Assembly (NCBI GenBank): GCA_963708425.1 | Contig: OY970206.1 | Location: forward strand, 372,001-436,000 | DNA length: 64,000 bases | Direction: 5' to 3' | Source of the DNA: JACMNW01 sp963708425 | GTDB taxonomy: Bacteria > Pseudomonadota > Alphaproteobacteria > Rhodobacterales > Rhodobacteraceae | Shown here: positions 9,048-17,505 of the stretch, piece after piece | Layout of the letters: each line of letters opens with the position of its first letter | How positions within the stretch are numbered: position 1 is the stretch's first letter | The notes under the pieces: generated by a model | What the model was told of the DNA's origin: nothing | Databases searched by the model: none | What the model saw: only the letters and a program-made list of their open reading frames with translations | Made by a program: the position numbers and the translations under genes

Positions 9048-10313
9048 TCACCCCGCCGTCGCCGCCTCTTTCTTCTTCGGCTCGGCATGCACCAGCAGCG
9101 GTTTGGCACCGTTGTTCACGGCCTCTTCCTTGACGACGACCTCTTCGACGTTCTCAAGGCCGGGCAGTTCGAACATGGTGTCCAGCAGGATATCCTCCAT
9201 GATCGACCGCAGGCCCCGCGCGCCGGTTTTGCGTTTGATGGCGCGCTTGGCAATCGCAATCAATGCATCCGGCGTGAAGGTCAGCTTTGTACCTTCGATT
9301 TCAAACAGCCGCTGGTATTGCTTGACCAGCGCGTTTTTCGGCTCGGTCAGGATGGTGACCAACGCCTCTTCATCCAGATCAGTCAGCGTGGCGATGACTG
9401 GCAGGCGGCCGACGAATTCGGGGATCAGCCCGAATTTCAGCAGATCTTCGGGTTCCAGTTCCTTGAACAACTCGCCCACGCCACGTTCTTCCGGGCCCTT
9501 CACATCAGCCCCAAAGCCGATAGCGGAGCCTTTGTTGCGGTGCGAAATAATCTTTTCCAAGCCGGCAAAAGCGCCGCCACAGATGAACAGGATATTGGTA
9601 GTGTCGACTTGCAGAAATTCCTGCTGCGGATGCTTGCGCCCACCTTGCGGTGGCACCGAAGCGACGGTGCCTTCCATGATCTTCAAGAGCGCCTGCTGCA
9701 CGCCTTCACCCGACACATCGCGGGTGATCGACGGATTGTCAGACTTGCGGGTGATTTTGTCGACCTCGTCAATATAGACGATGCCGCGCTGTGCGCGTTC
9801 AACGTTGTATTCCGACGCCTGCAGCAATTTCAGAATGATGTTTTCGACATCTTCGCCGACATAGCCCGCTTCGGTCAGTGTGGTGGCATCGGCCATGGTG
9901 AAGGGCACATCCAGAATGCGCGCCAGCGTTTGCGCCAACAGCGTCTTGCCACAGCCGGTTGGGCCAATCAGCAGAATATTGGACTTCGACAGTTCGATAT
10001 CGGTCTTCGATGAATGGTTCAACCGTTTGTAATGGTTATGCACGGCCACAGACAGCACGCGCTTGGCGTGAATCTGGCCGATGACATAGTCATCCAGCAC
10101 ATTGCAAATTTCGCGCGGTGTGGGCACGCCGTCCGAGGATTTAAGACCTGTGGTCTTAGTTTCCTCACGGATGATGTCCATGCAAAGCTCTACGCATTCG
10201 TCGCAAATGAAGACGGTTGGACCCGCGATCAACTTACGAACCTCATGCTGGCTTTTGCCGCAGAACGAACAATATAGGGTGTTCTTGCTGTCGCTGCCAG
10301 AATTGTTAGCCAT
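9048..10313 (-). CDS. clpX: ATP-dependent Clp protease ATP-binding subunit ClpX
   Basis: AAA+ unfoldase that feeds substrates to ClpP. The N-terminal zinc-binding domain has Cys 15/18/37/40; Walker A GPTGCGKT is at 117-124; Walker B is in IVYIDEVDKI; the RGV...GVGELF region and the C-terminal small domain are complete. I chose the ATG at 10313 (MANNSGSDSK) because GAGG lies about 8 bases upstream; the frame's earlier start at 10343 adds ten atypical residues. The protein has 421 residues. It follows clpP on the same strand with a 136-base spacer, so it may also have its own promoter. Confidence 0.98.
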   Translation of the reverse strand: MANNSGSDSKNTLYCSFCGKSQHEVRKLIAGPTVFICDECVELCMDIIREETKTTGLKSSDGVPTPREICNVLDDYVIGQIHAKRVLSVAVHNHYKRLNHSSKTDIELSKSNILLIGPTGCGKTLLAQTLARILDVPFTMADATTLTEAGYVGEDVENIILKLLQASEYNVERAQRGIVYIDEVDKITRKSDNPSITRDVSGEGVQQALLKIMEGTVASVPPQGGRKHPQQEFLQVDTTNILFICGGAFAGLEKIISHRNKGSAIGFGADVKGPEERGVGELFKELEPEDLLKFGLIPEFVGRLPVIATLTDLDEEALVTILTEPKNALVKQYQRLFEIEGTKLTFTPDALIAIAKRAIKRKTGARGLRSIMEDILLDTMFELPGLENVEEVVVKEEAVNNGAKPLLVHAEPKKKEAATAG

Positions 10314-10449
10314 CGTTATCCTCTGCAGTCCGCCGACCCGCACAAACCAGCACGCGCCAATCGCCCCTTGAGTGAAGCTTAGGCCAAGGCCCGCCGCTCC
10401 ACAATGTCAAATTGCCTCGCGCGCGGATGCACGCGAAGCTGTGATCAGT

Positions 10450-11082
10450 TTACTTAGCGACATCTTCGGCTTTGCCGCGGTTTTCCAGGATCTCGTCAAT
10501 CAGACCCCACTCTTTGGCGTCTTCAGCGGACATGAAGTTATCCCGTTCTAGTGCGGCTTCGACGGTTTCGTAGTCTTTGCCGGTATGTCGTACGTAGATC
10601 TCATTCAAGCGGCGCTTCAGCTTTTCGGTTTCGCGCGCGTGGATCATGATATCCGTCGCTTGCCCCTGATAGCCTCCCGATGGTTGGTGAACCATCACGC
10701 GGCTGTTTGGCAGCGAGAAGCGCATTCCGGGATGCCCCGCAGTCAGCAAAAGCGAACCCATCGACGCAGCTTGGCCGATCACTAGCGTCGAGACTTTGGG
10801 CTTGATGTATTGCATGGTGTCATAAATTGACAACCCGCTGGTAACCACGCCACCAGGGCTATTGATGTACATTGAGATTTCTTTCGACGGATTTTCCGCC
10901 TCAAGGAACAGCAGCTGCGCACAGATTAGCGATGACATGCCGTCATGCACTGGGCCGCCAAGGAAAATGATGCGCTCCTTCAGCATGCGGCTGAAGATGT
11001 CGTATGCGCGTTCGCCCCGGCTGGTTTGTTCAACCACCATGGGGACGAGGGTGTTCATATAGTGGTCTACGGGATCGCGCAT
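10450..11082 (-). CDS. clpP: ATP-dependent Clp protease proteolytic subunit ClpP
   Basis: Serine protease that forms the degradation chamber with ClpX or ClpA. The catalytic Ser is at 107 (GQAASMGS) and His at 132 (MVHQPSGG). The 210-residue length is normal. It is the first gene of clpP-clpX. The 174-base upstream region holds its promoter; a weak heat-shock-like match there was not convincing. The window gives no other regulation evidence. Confidence 0.98.
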   Translation of the reverse strand: MRDPVDHYMNTLVPMVVEQTSRGERAYDIFSRMLKERIIFLGGPVHDGMSSLICAQLLFLEAENPSKEISMYINSPGGVVTSGLSIYDTMQYIKPKVSTLVIGQAASMGSLLLTAGHPGMRFSLPNSRVMVHQPSGGYQGQATDIMIHARETEKLKRRLNEIYVRHTGKDYETVEAALERDNFMSAEDAKEWGLIDEILENRGKAEDVAK

Positions 11083-11256
11083 GGTCGCCTGCCTCTGATC
11101 TGCTGGGATTGCTTATCGATATATACTTGCCAGAGTCTTAGTGACCTGCGCCGGGGGCTTCAAGGGCTGGGACGCAGTTTGACGGTATTGCCATCTTGGC
11201 ATTTCACGACAGTTGTAGTGGCGGGACATTTTGTATCCGGGAACCTGCCGACTGCA

Positions 11257-11877
11257 CTAGCCTATATCAGCGCCAAAAACACGCCATGCAAGCGCCATGC
11301 GTGAAACTGCGGTCACAAAGCACAATGCCCCGAATACCCACGCAAGCGGGACGAACGCACCCGGCCAAATGCAGATCAGCACAAAAAACGCTATGGTTTC
11401 CGTACCTTCCAAAAGACCGGCGGTAAAGTAAAGCGACTTTACGCCGCGCGTCTGGGTCTGCATCCCGCGCTTTGCCGCCAAAATAGCGAAAGACAGAAAA
11501 CTTGCGCCGTTCACATAGAACGATGTCAGCAAGAACGCTCCAGCAATTCCGTTTGCCGACGGGTCGCGCAACACGAAGGCCAAGGGTATGACGCCATAAA
11601 AGATAAAATCGCAGACAATGTCCAGATATCCGCCGAAATCAGTGATCTGTGACGCCCGCGCCACCGCGCCATCCAGACCATCTGCAATGCGGCTGGCCAA
11701 TAGCGGTAACAACGCAAGCCAGCACGATGCCCCGACCGCGATGAGGACCGCGGACACCAGCCCCAGACCGAGCCCGATCAGTGTTACTTGATTTGCCCGG
11801 AACCCACGGCTCACCAAAGCCTGTCCTGCCTGGTTCAGGCTGGGGTCAAGTGCGCGGCGCATGATGCCGTCCAACAT
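11257..11877 (-). CDS. CDP-alcohol phosphatidyltransferase family protein
   Basis: Integral membrane enzyme of phospholipid synthesis that moves a phosphatidyl group from a CDP-activated lipid to an alcohol. The family motif is clear: DGLDGAVARASQITDFGGYLDIVCD contains DG..AR followed by G...D...D. Several hydrophobic segments follow in 206 residues. The acceptor alcohol (glycerol phosphate, inositol, choline or other) cannot be read from the sequence, so no gene symbol is given. It lies between clpP and a divergent CAP-domain gene and seems monocistronic. Confidence 0.88.
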   Translation of the reverse strand: MLDGIMRRALDPSLNQAGQALVSRGFRANQVTLIGLGLGLVSAVLIAVGASCWLALLPLLASRIADGLDGAVARASQITDFGGYLDIVCDFIFYGVIPLAFVLRDPSANGIAGAFLLTSFYVNGASFLSFAILAAKRGMQTQTRGVKSLYFTAGLLEGTETIAFFVLICIWPGAFVPLAWVFGALCFVTAVSRMALAWRVFGADIG

Positions 11878-12251
11878 TTTGCATCTCCGACTTCGTACTT
11901 ATTCTGCCTGAACGATCTGGCCCCGCCGCGCAACAGCATGTCACCGGGTTCACGCATTCGTTGTCATGCACTTGCGGCCAGCGCGCGGATTGGACCGTTC
12001 CCGAATCATGAGCGGTATTCCGCACATGCAGCGCCCACGCCGCAATCTTGGCGTGCATTCAATCATCAGAATTAGGAAACAATGTATTACACCCAGCCTG
12101 TTTGTCTTCAGAATCGAAACACGCAGACTCTCCTTTTGGTTGTGGAAGCGCGTTTCCGCCGCACGAACCGGTTCTGGCCTTTCAACGGCCACAGTTTCGG
12201 CCAGATTTGATGGAGATTCGACCCCAAGTCCACCTTCACCCGGAGCCGAAC
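11878..12251. other. Intergenic region, 374 bp
   Basis: This lies between the divergent phosphatidyltransferase and CAP-domain genes and should hold both promoters. The frame of the CAP gene is open upstream to 12048, but that part codes for a low-complexity Arg/Pro/His-rich stretch with no family resemblance. I see no RNA gene, repeat or convincing promoter hexamers. Confidence 0.5.
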
Positions 12252-12740
12252 ATGCGCAAGCCAACCCTTACCGCCGCTGCCCTGCTGATTGCATCAATGA
12301 TGTTTGTGCCGACCATCGGTCAAGCCTGTTCAATTCCTGAAGCATCCGAAGCGATGCAGGCGGAAGCGTTGAAATCTGTAAACGCGGAGCGTGCGGCACA
12401 TGGGCTGCGGCCGCTGAAGTTTTCGCGTACTTTGGACAAAGCTGCCCAGGGGCATGCCTGTGATAACGCAGGTCGGCACGAAATTTCCCACGTGTCGTCG
12501 GACGGGTCAAGGCTGCAACATAGGTTGAAGCGTGTTGGCTATCGCTATCGATCAGCGGCCGAAAACACCGGTCGCGGCTTTCGGTCAGGGTCGTCTGCCG
12601 TGCAATGGTGGATGCATTCACCTAAGCATAAAGCGAATATTTTGATGCGTGGCGTCAAAGAAGTCGGCCTAGGCATTGCGTTGTCTTCTGCACCAGACAA
12701 CAAGCTGCACTGGATCCTTGTGATGGGCGAAAGCAAGTAA
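12252..12740 (+). CDS. Secreted CAP (SCP/PR1-like) domain protein
   Basis: A 162-residue protein with an N-terminal signal peptide (LTAAALLIASMMFVPTIGQA) and a CAP domain: VNAERAAHGLRPLKFSRTLDKAAQGHACDNA, HEISHVSSDG, AAENTGRG, and WWMHSPKHKANILMRGVKEVGLGI. The paired His and Glu residues usual in CAP domains are present. Bacterial CAP proteins are exported, but their activity is mostly unknown. I chose the ATG at 12252 because it opens the signal peptide and is preceded by GGAG. The convergent histidine kinase gene ends one base beyond the stop. Confidence 0.85.
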   Translation: MRKPTLTAAALLIASMMFVPTIGQACSIPEASEAMQAEALKSVNAERAAHGLRPLKFSRTLDKAAQGHACDNAGRHEISHVSSDGSRLQHRLKRVGYRYRSAAENTGRGFRSGSSAVQWWMHSPKHKANILMRGVKEVGLGIALSSAPDNKLHWILVMGESK

Positions 12741-12741
12741 G

Positions 12742-14061
12742 CTAGCGCGCCAACACCAGTTCCACTTTCAAACCGTGCAACGCTTCGCTTTCACCAAGGC
12801 GAAGCGTCCCACCATGGCTGCGGGCGATATCCGCTGCAATTGACAGGCCAAGACCAACGCCGCCACCGCGATTGGGGTCACGCGCGCCGTCAAGCCGTGC
12901 AAAGGGTAGCATCGCCTCATCCCGCCGATCTTTTGGAATGCCGGGGCCATCATCTTCGACGACATAGCGAATAGATCGATCTGACAGTGCCACGGATACC
13001 TGTGCTGTAGTGCCATAGCGCACCGCGTTGCCGATCAGGTTTTCCAAGGCACGGGTCACCGCCGCGGGCCGCAGCCGCACACGGTCTGGCACATCGTGAC
13101 CGATGATCGTGACTGCCTGCCCCATCCGCTGTGCGTTCTCGACGGCACGGCGCGCCAGCGCCATCGGATCAGTATCTTCGGGCGTTTCCATGGCATCACC
13201 GCGCACGAAGGCCAGAAATTCATCCACCAAACGTTCCATATCGCCGACGTCTTGCAGCAAAGCGCCAGTATCGGCGTCTTCCGGCAGCAAGGAAAGGCCA
13301 AGCTTTAGCCGCGTCAGCGGGCTGCGCAAATCATGGCTGATGCCAGAAAGCATCAAGGTTCGTTGTTCAATCTGGCGCTCTATCCGGCCGCGCATGTCAA
13401 GAAACGCCGCCCCTGCAGCCCGCACTTCCAGCGCGCCACGCGGACGATAGGGCACGTGCTGCCCTTTGCCAAAGGCGGCTGCCGCACTGCCGAGCTGTTT
13501 GATCGGGCGCAGCTGATTGCGCATGAAAAGAAAGGCAATAAATGTCATCAGCGCCGACGTAACCAACATCAAAACCAACAACTGGTGCGGGTTCGACGCC
13601 GACACGCGCGTACGATCAACGGTAACCATCATGGGGCCAAACTTGGTGGCAAACGTAAATTGGGCTGTCCGTGGTCGGCTTGGCAGATCGCTTGATACAA
13701 GATCGGGAAAGCGGTCGCGGATCGTCGCAATAACGGCGCGACCGGACCAATCGAAAAACTCCCTAGTATCACCAGGGGTGGTTTTCGGTGCAGGCAGGTC
13801 AACCTCAAGATCGAGCGCCTGCGCCAGCGCACTAAGTTGTGTTTGCGCTTCGGCTAGATTTTCCGAATTATCCAACCGGTCGCGCAACAACTGCACTTCC
13901 AGCGCCACGCTTTGCGTCATCTGTTCGGTCACCCGCTCAAAATGGCGTTGAATAAACGTGACCGACACGACAAGCTGGATCGTGACGACAGGCACGATCA
14001 GAATGAGGGCTGCCCGGCCATAAAGGCCCCGTGGCATAAGATATTTCAGCGACCTGAACAT
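12742..14061 (-). CDS. Sensor histidine kinase, EnvZ-like
   Basis: Inner-membrane two-component sensor of 439 residues. A membrane helix lies near residues 17-37, a periplasmic segment follows to ~158, and a second helix (LLVLMLVTSALMTFIAFLF) ends near 180. Next come a HAMP-like linker, a HisKA domain with GISHDLRSPLTRL (phospho-accepting His near 243), and an ATPase domain with N (ALENLIGNAVRYG), G1 (VEDDGPGIP) and G2 (GGVGLGLSIA) boxes. The architecture resembles EnvZ. No response regulator gene is adjacent in the window, so the partner and signal are unknown. Confidence 0.93.
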   Translation of the reverse strand: MFRSLKYLMPRGLYGRAALILIVPVVTIQLVVSVTFIQRHFERVTEQMTQSVALEVQLLRDRLDNSENLAEAQTQLSALAQALDLEVDLPAPKTTPGDTREFFDWSGRAVIATIRDRFPDLVSSDLPSRPRTAQFTFATKFGPMMVTVDRTRVSASNPHQLLVLMLVTSALMTFIAFLFMRNQLRPIKQLGSAAAAFGKGQHVPYRPRGALEVRAAGAAFLDMRGRIERQIEQRTLMLSGISHDLRSPLTRLKLGLSLLPEDADTGALLQDVGDMERLVDEFLAFVRGDAMETPEDTDPMALARRAVENAQRMGQAVTIIGHDVPDRVRLRPAAVTRALENLIGNAVRYGTTAQVSVALSDRSIRYVVEDDGPGIPKDRRDEAMLPFARLDGARDPNRGGGVGLGLSIAADIARSHGGTLRLGESEALHGLKVELVLAR

Positions 14062-14106
14062 GGGGTCAGCCTAGCCGTGCTACGCGCCGGGGGGAAGAGA
14101 TCGTTG

Positions 14107-15009
14107 ATGACAAGCGAAAGGGCCTCAAGTTACGATGATTATGTCTTACCACAGGGCATTCGCCGCGTGCTCGCTCCAAACCCGTCGATAATGACGCAAA
14201 ATGGCACCAATACCTACATCGTCGGCTCTGGGCGGGTTGCGGTAATTGATCCAGGCCCTGCGATCGCCTCGCATCAGGCGGCGCTGCTTGCGGCCCTGTC
14301 GCCGGGCGAAAGCGTTAGCCACATCTTCGTGACCCATGCGCATCTTGATCATTCTGGCCTTGCTGGCAGCTTGGCCCGCGCGACAGGTGCCGCCGTCCAT
14401 GGGTTCGGATCAGCGGGGGCGGGTCGGTCTGCCACGATGCAGCGGCATGCAACCCACTTGCCAATTGGCGGTGGCGAAGGCGTAGATCATGGGTTTCATC
14501 CCGACATTTACCTAGTAGATGGTGATGATGTTGAAGGCGAAACTTGGCTGCTAAAAGCGGTGCACACGCCGGGCCATATGGGCAATCACCTTTGCTTTGC
14601 CAGCGGCGATGTGCTGTTTTCGGGCGATCACGTGATGGGTTGGTCAACCTCGTTGATTTCGCCACCAGATGGCGACCTGACCGACTACATGAGGTCACTT
14701 AAAAAACTGCAGACACTGCACTGGGATAGCTTCCTGCCTGGCCATGGCGCACCAATCCACAGCCCGGCACAGCGCCTTGCCGATCTGCTGCATCATCGCC
14801 GCGCTCGGGAGGCCGCTTTGATGGCAGCGGTTGCCAACGGGGCAAGGGATATCGCAACACTGACCAGCATCGTTTACCCCGACCTTGATGCACCACTGGT
14901 GCAGGCGGCGCGCCGCAACGTCTTCGCGCATCTTATTGATCTTGAAAGCCGAAACCTGATCCGCGCCGACCCATTTCCCCAACCAGACGCGATCTTTACA
15001 CTGGCCTGA
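14107..15009 (+). CDS. MBL-fold metallohydrolase (LACTB2/beta-lactamase-like)
   Basis: Metallo-beta-lactamase fold hydrolase of ~300 residues. The metal-binding THAHLDHSG motif is present, further metal ligands lie in HTPGHMGNHLCF and SGDHVMGW, and a C-terminal winged-helix-like tail follows (RREAALMAAVANGARDIATLTSIVYPDL), as in LACTB2-type proteins. The substrate is unknown. I chose the ATG at 14107 (MTSERASSYDDY) because the long upstream extension to 13912 is only the shadow of the opposite histidine kinase gene. It is divergent from that kinase. Confidence 0.87.
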   Translation: MTSERASSYDDYVLPQGIRRVLAPNPSIMTQNGTNTYIVGSGRVAVIDPGPAIASHQAALLAALSPGESVSHIFVTHAHLDHSGLAGSLARATGAAVHGFGSAGAGRSATMQRHATHLPIGGGEGVDHGFHPDIYLVDGDDVEGETWLLKAVHTPGHMGNHLCFASGDVLFSGDHVMGWSTSLISPPDGDLTDYMRSLKKLQTLHWDSFLPGHGAPIHSPAQRLADLLHHRRAREAALMAAVANGARDIATLTSIVYPDLDAPLVQAARRNVFAHLIDLESRNLIRADPFPQPDAIFTLA

Positions 15010-15079
15010 CCCACCTGCCACAAATTCTGTGCAATGCCCCTTTACGCCCCTAGATCAGCTTGTTATACGGCCCAAGTGT

Positions 15080-15154
15080 TCCGGCGTAGCTCAGCGGTAG
15101 AGCAGTTGACTGTTAATCAATTGGTCGTAGGTTCGATCCCTACCGCCGGAGCCA
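15080..15154 (+). tRNA. tRNA-Asn (anticodon GTT)
   Basis: A complete cloverleaf can be traced. The acceptor stem TCCGGCG pairs with CGCCGGA, the D arm is AGCTCAGCGGTAGAGC, the anticodon loop is CTGTTAA with anticodon GTT, and the T arm has GGTTCGATCC. The discriminator base is G and the 3' CCA is encoded at 15152-15154. No intron is seen. Confidence 0.98.
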
Positions 15155-15171
15155 AAGATTTGCGATAGCAG

Positions 15172-15201
15172 AAAAAAGCCGCCCCTCTGGGCGGCTTTTT
15201 T
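15172..15201. terminator. Bidirectional rho-independent terminator
   Basis: A perfect 13-bp stem (AAAAAAGCCGCCC with GGGCGGCTTTTTT) around the 4-base loop CTCT. The T run on both strands makes it a terminator for tRNA-Asn on the plus strand and for the mtkA-mtkB transcript on the minus strand; the mtkB stop codon is 8 bases away. Confidence 0.93.
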
Positions 15202-15208
15202 CTTGGTT

Positions 15209-16105
15209 TCAGGCGGCTGCGCGCTTTGACAGGACCCCTTCCATGGTTTTGCCCATGGAAGACGGGTTTGGCGCTACGGTAATACCGGCGGCGGCGAGGA
15301 TTTCCACCTTTTCCTGTGCGCTTTCACCGAATGCCGAAATAATCGCGCCCGCATGGCCCATTTTGCGACCTTTGGGGGCGGACAAGCCTGCGATGTAGGC
15401 CACCACCGGTTTGGTCATATTGGTACTGGCCCAAGCGGCGGCTTCGGCCTCTTGCGGGCCTCCGATTTCGCCGATCATCATCACTGCGTCGGTCTCGGGA
15501 TCGTCTTGAAACAATCGCAGAATATCCTTGAACGACGAGCCGTTAATCGGGTCACCGCCGATGCCGACGGAGGTCGAAACGCCAATGCCAAGCGCCTTCA
15601 TCTGGCTGGCGGCCTCATATCCAAGTGTGCCCGAACGACCCACAATACCAACGCGCCCGGCCATGTAGATATGGGGTGGCATGATGCCCATAAACCCTTG
15701 ACCGGGACTAATAACGCCTGCGCAGTTCGGCCCCACCAGGCGCATTTTGCGGTCAGCAGGGTAGCGCATCAGGAAGCGCTTGACCTTCATCATGTCCTGG
15801 CTTGGGATGCCGTCTGTCACGCAAACGGCTGTTTTTATGCCAGCATCGGCGGCTTCCATGATAGCGTCGGCGGCAAAGGGCGGCGGCACGAACACCAGGC
15901 TGGCCTCGGCCCCGGTCGCCTCGACTGCTTCGCGGACGGTGTTGAACAAGGGGCGGTCAAGATGCCACTCGCCACCTTTGCCGGGGGTCACGCCACCGAC
16001 GACATTGGTGCCGTACTTGATCATGTCAGCGGCGTGAAATGCGCCAATACGGCCCGACATGCCTTGCACGATGACCTTAGTGTTTTTGGTGATCAGAATT
16101 GCCAT
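15209..16105 (-). CDS. mtkB: Malate--CoA ligase subunit alpha (MtkB)
   Basis: CoA-binding subunit that, with MtkA, converts malate to malyl-CoA using ATP. It has a succinyl-CoA synthetase alpha fold: NVVGGVTPGKGG, GPNCAGVISPG, GRSGTLGYEA, GIGGDPINGSSF, IGEIGG and GRKMGHAGAII with the phospho-histidine. As I recall, the details (FVPPPFAADAIMEAADAG, LRLFQDDPETDAV) are nearer to Methylobacterium MtkB than to SucD. The ATG at 16105 is preceded by AGGGGG; the longer frame to 16144 runs into mtkA. It has 298 residues and follows mtkA after 10 bases. A sucD role cannot be excluded without alignment. Confidence 0.85.
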   Translation of the reverse strand: MAILITKNTKVIVQGMSGRIGAFHAADMIKYGTNVVGGVTPGKGGEWHLDRPLFNTVREAVEATGAEASLVFVPPPFAADAIMEAADAGIKTAVCVTDGIPSQDMMKVKRFLMRYPADRKMRLVGPNCAGVISPGQGFMGIMPPHIYMAGRVGIVGRSGTLGYEAASQMKALGIGVSTSVGIGGDPINGSSFKDILRLFQDDPETDAVMMIGEIGGPQEAEAAAWASTNMTKPVVAYIAGLSAPKGRKMGHAGAIISAFGESAQEKVEILAAAGITVAPNPSSMGKTMEGVLSKRAAA

Positions 16106-16115
16106 ATCGTGCCCC

Positions 16116-17288
16116 CTATGCTGCAGCTTGATTGCGGGCGGCAACGGATTTTTCTGCTGCCTCGGCGAGTGTTTCCGCGGTGATCAGCGGCAAGCCAGAG
16201 GTGCGGATGATCTCATTCCCCTCATCCACATTGGTGCCTGCAAGGCGCACCACTACCGGGATGGTCAGGCCCACCTCTTTGTAAGCTTGCACCACGCCTT
16301 GGGCGACCCAATCGCAGCGGTTGATGCCGGCGAAGATGTTGACAAGGATCACCTGCACATTGGCATCGCTTAGCACGGTCCGAAACGCCCGCACCACGCG
16401 TTCAGGGCTGGCGCCGCCGCCGATATCAAGGAAATTCGCGGGCTCGCCACCGGCAAGTTTGATCATGTCCATCGTCGCCATCGCCAGACCCGCACCATTG
16501 ATGATGCAGCCGATGTCGCCATCAAGACCAACATAGGCCAGGCCGTGATCGCCCGCCGTGCTTTCGCGCGGGTCTTCCTGGCTGCGGTCGCGCAGTTCCG
16601 CTATTTCTGGTCGGCGGAACAAGGCGTTAGTATCAAAGCTCATCTTCGCATCCAGCGCCACCAGATCACCGGTACCGGTGATAACCAGCGGATTGATCTC
16701 GACCATCACCGCATCCAGATCGCGGTAAGCGCGGTAGCAGGCGCGCAGGATAGTGACCATTTGGGCGATCTGGCCGCCCTTAAGACCTAGCTGAAACGCC
16801 AGCTCGCGGGCTTGGAATTCCGACAGCCCAACGGCGGGGTCAATCGTCATGCGTCGCAAGGAATTCTGATCGTTTTCGGCCAGATCCTCGATCTCCATCC
16901 CGCCGTGGGCGGAAGCTACGATCATGATGCGTTCGGATTTACGGTCCAAAACAAGGCCAAGATACATTTCCTGGGCGATGTCTGACGCGCCTTCAACCCA
17001 GACACGGTAGACGCCTTTGCCATTGGCGTCGGTTTGTTTGGTGACCAGTTGTTTACCAAACAAAGTGGCCGCGAAGGAATGTACTTCGTCGGCTGACCGG
17101 CATAATTTGACCCCGCCAGCGGCACCCCTGCCGCCGGAATGGATCTGCGCTTTGACCACCCAAGCAGAGCCGCCAAGTTCGCGGGCGCGGTAGCCGGCTT
17201 GTTCGGGGCTGTAGGCTAAACCGCCGCGGGGAACGGGCACTCCGAAGCGCGAAAGGATGTCTTTTGCCTGATATTCATGGATATCCAT
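16116..17288 (-). CDS. mtkA: Malate--CoA ligase subunit beta (MtkA)
   Basis: ATP-grasp subunit of malate-CoA ligase, 390 residues. It starts MDIHEYQAKDIL and has KAQIHSGGRGAAGGVKLC, then VMVEINPLVITG, GCIINGAGLAMATMDMIKLAGG and NIFAGINRCDWVA. As I recall, its residue choices follow MtkA of Methylobacterium rather than SucC. Malyl-CoA is split to glyoxylate and acetyl-CoA in the serine cycle. The ATG at 17288 has AGGGGG upstream, inside the remnant of mcl; the frame continues upstream to 17384 but only into that remnant. The partner genes mcl and sga directly before it are broken. Confidence 0.87.
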   Translation of the reverse strand: MDIHEYQAKDILSRFGVPVPRGGLAYSPEQAGYRARELGGSAWVVKAQIHSGGRGAAGGVKLCRSADEVHSFAATLFGKQLVTKQTDANGKGVYRVWVEGASDIAQEMYLGLVLDRKSERIMIVASAHGGMEIEDLAENDQNSLRRMTIDPAVGLSEFQARELAFQLGLKGGQIAQMVTILRACYRAYRDLDAVMVEINPLVITGTGDLVALDAKMSFDTNALFRRPEIAELRDRSQEDPRESTAGDHGLAYVGLDGDIGCIINGAGLAMATMDMIKLAGGEPANFLDIGGGASPERVVRAFRTVLSDANVQVILVNIFAGINRCDWVAQGVVQAYKEVGLTIPVVVRLAGTNVDEGNEIIRTSGLPLITAETLAEAAEKSVAARNQAAA

Positions 17289-17290
17289 AG

Positions 17291-17505
17291 CTACCCCCTG
17301 GTTGATTTTGCGGCGATGGCGTCGGCTTGCACCAACACGTTGCCGGCCATTTTTCGGGCGGGGCAACAGCGTCTTCCAGATCAAGAAAAACGTAGTCGGC
17401 GGGGCCGTCTGCTGCCTCGTCGATCATCGACGGGTTCGATGATGGCACGGCCAATTCCGACCTTTGCAGGCGCTGTCGGCGAAGCGGATATAGCGCGTGG
17501 CTCAT
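17291..17505 (-). pseudogene. mcl: Malyl-CoA lyase (mcl) remnant with large internal deletion
   Basis: The first ~52 codons (from ATG 17505) read as the start of a CitE-type malyl-CoA lyase: RSELAVPSSNPSMIDEAADG then ADYVFLDLEDAVAPPEK. In another frame, 17359-17291 reads ARKMAGNVLVQADAIAAKSTRG then TAG, which resembles the family C-terminus as I recall it. Both frames cross GCCCGAAAAA (17359-17350), the likely deletion junction. About 250 codons, including the active site, are missing, and the frame is shifted. The ATG overlaps the stop of the upstream relic (ATGA). The 3' part still carries the ribosome binding site of mtkA. Confidence 0.82.

Noticed and set aside
8691..10013. Long plus-strand open frame (440 codons) opposite clpX and NDUFA12
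   Set aside because: It is the antisense shadow of clpX, whose motifs are all intact; the translated product is His/Arg/Gln-rich without family resemblance.
11130..11164. Heat-shock (sigma-32) promoter before clpP
   Set aside because: CTTGAAG on the minus strand (11164-11158) fits the -35 element, but no convincing -10 lies at the right distance.
15209..17288. Annotation as succinyl-CoA synthetase sucCD
   Set aside because: Sequence details and the linked mcl/sga relics favour malate-CoA ligase; sucCD would be expected next to sucAB or mdh.
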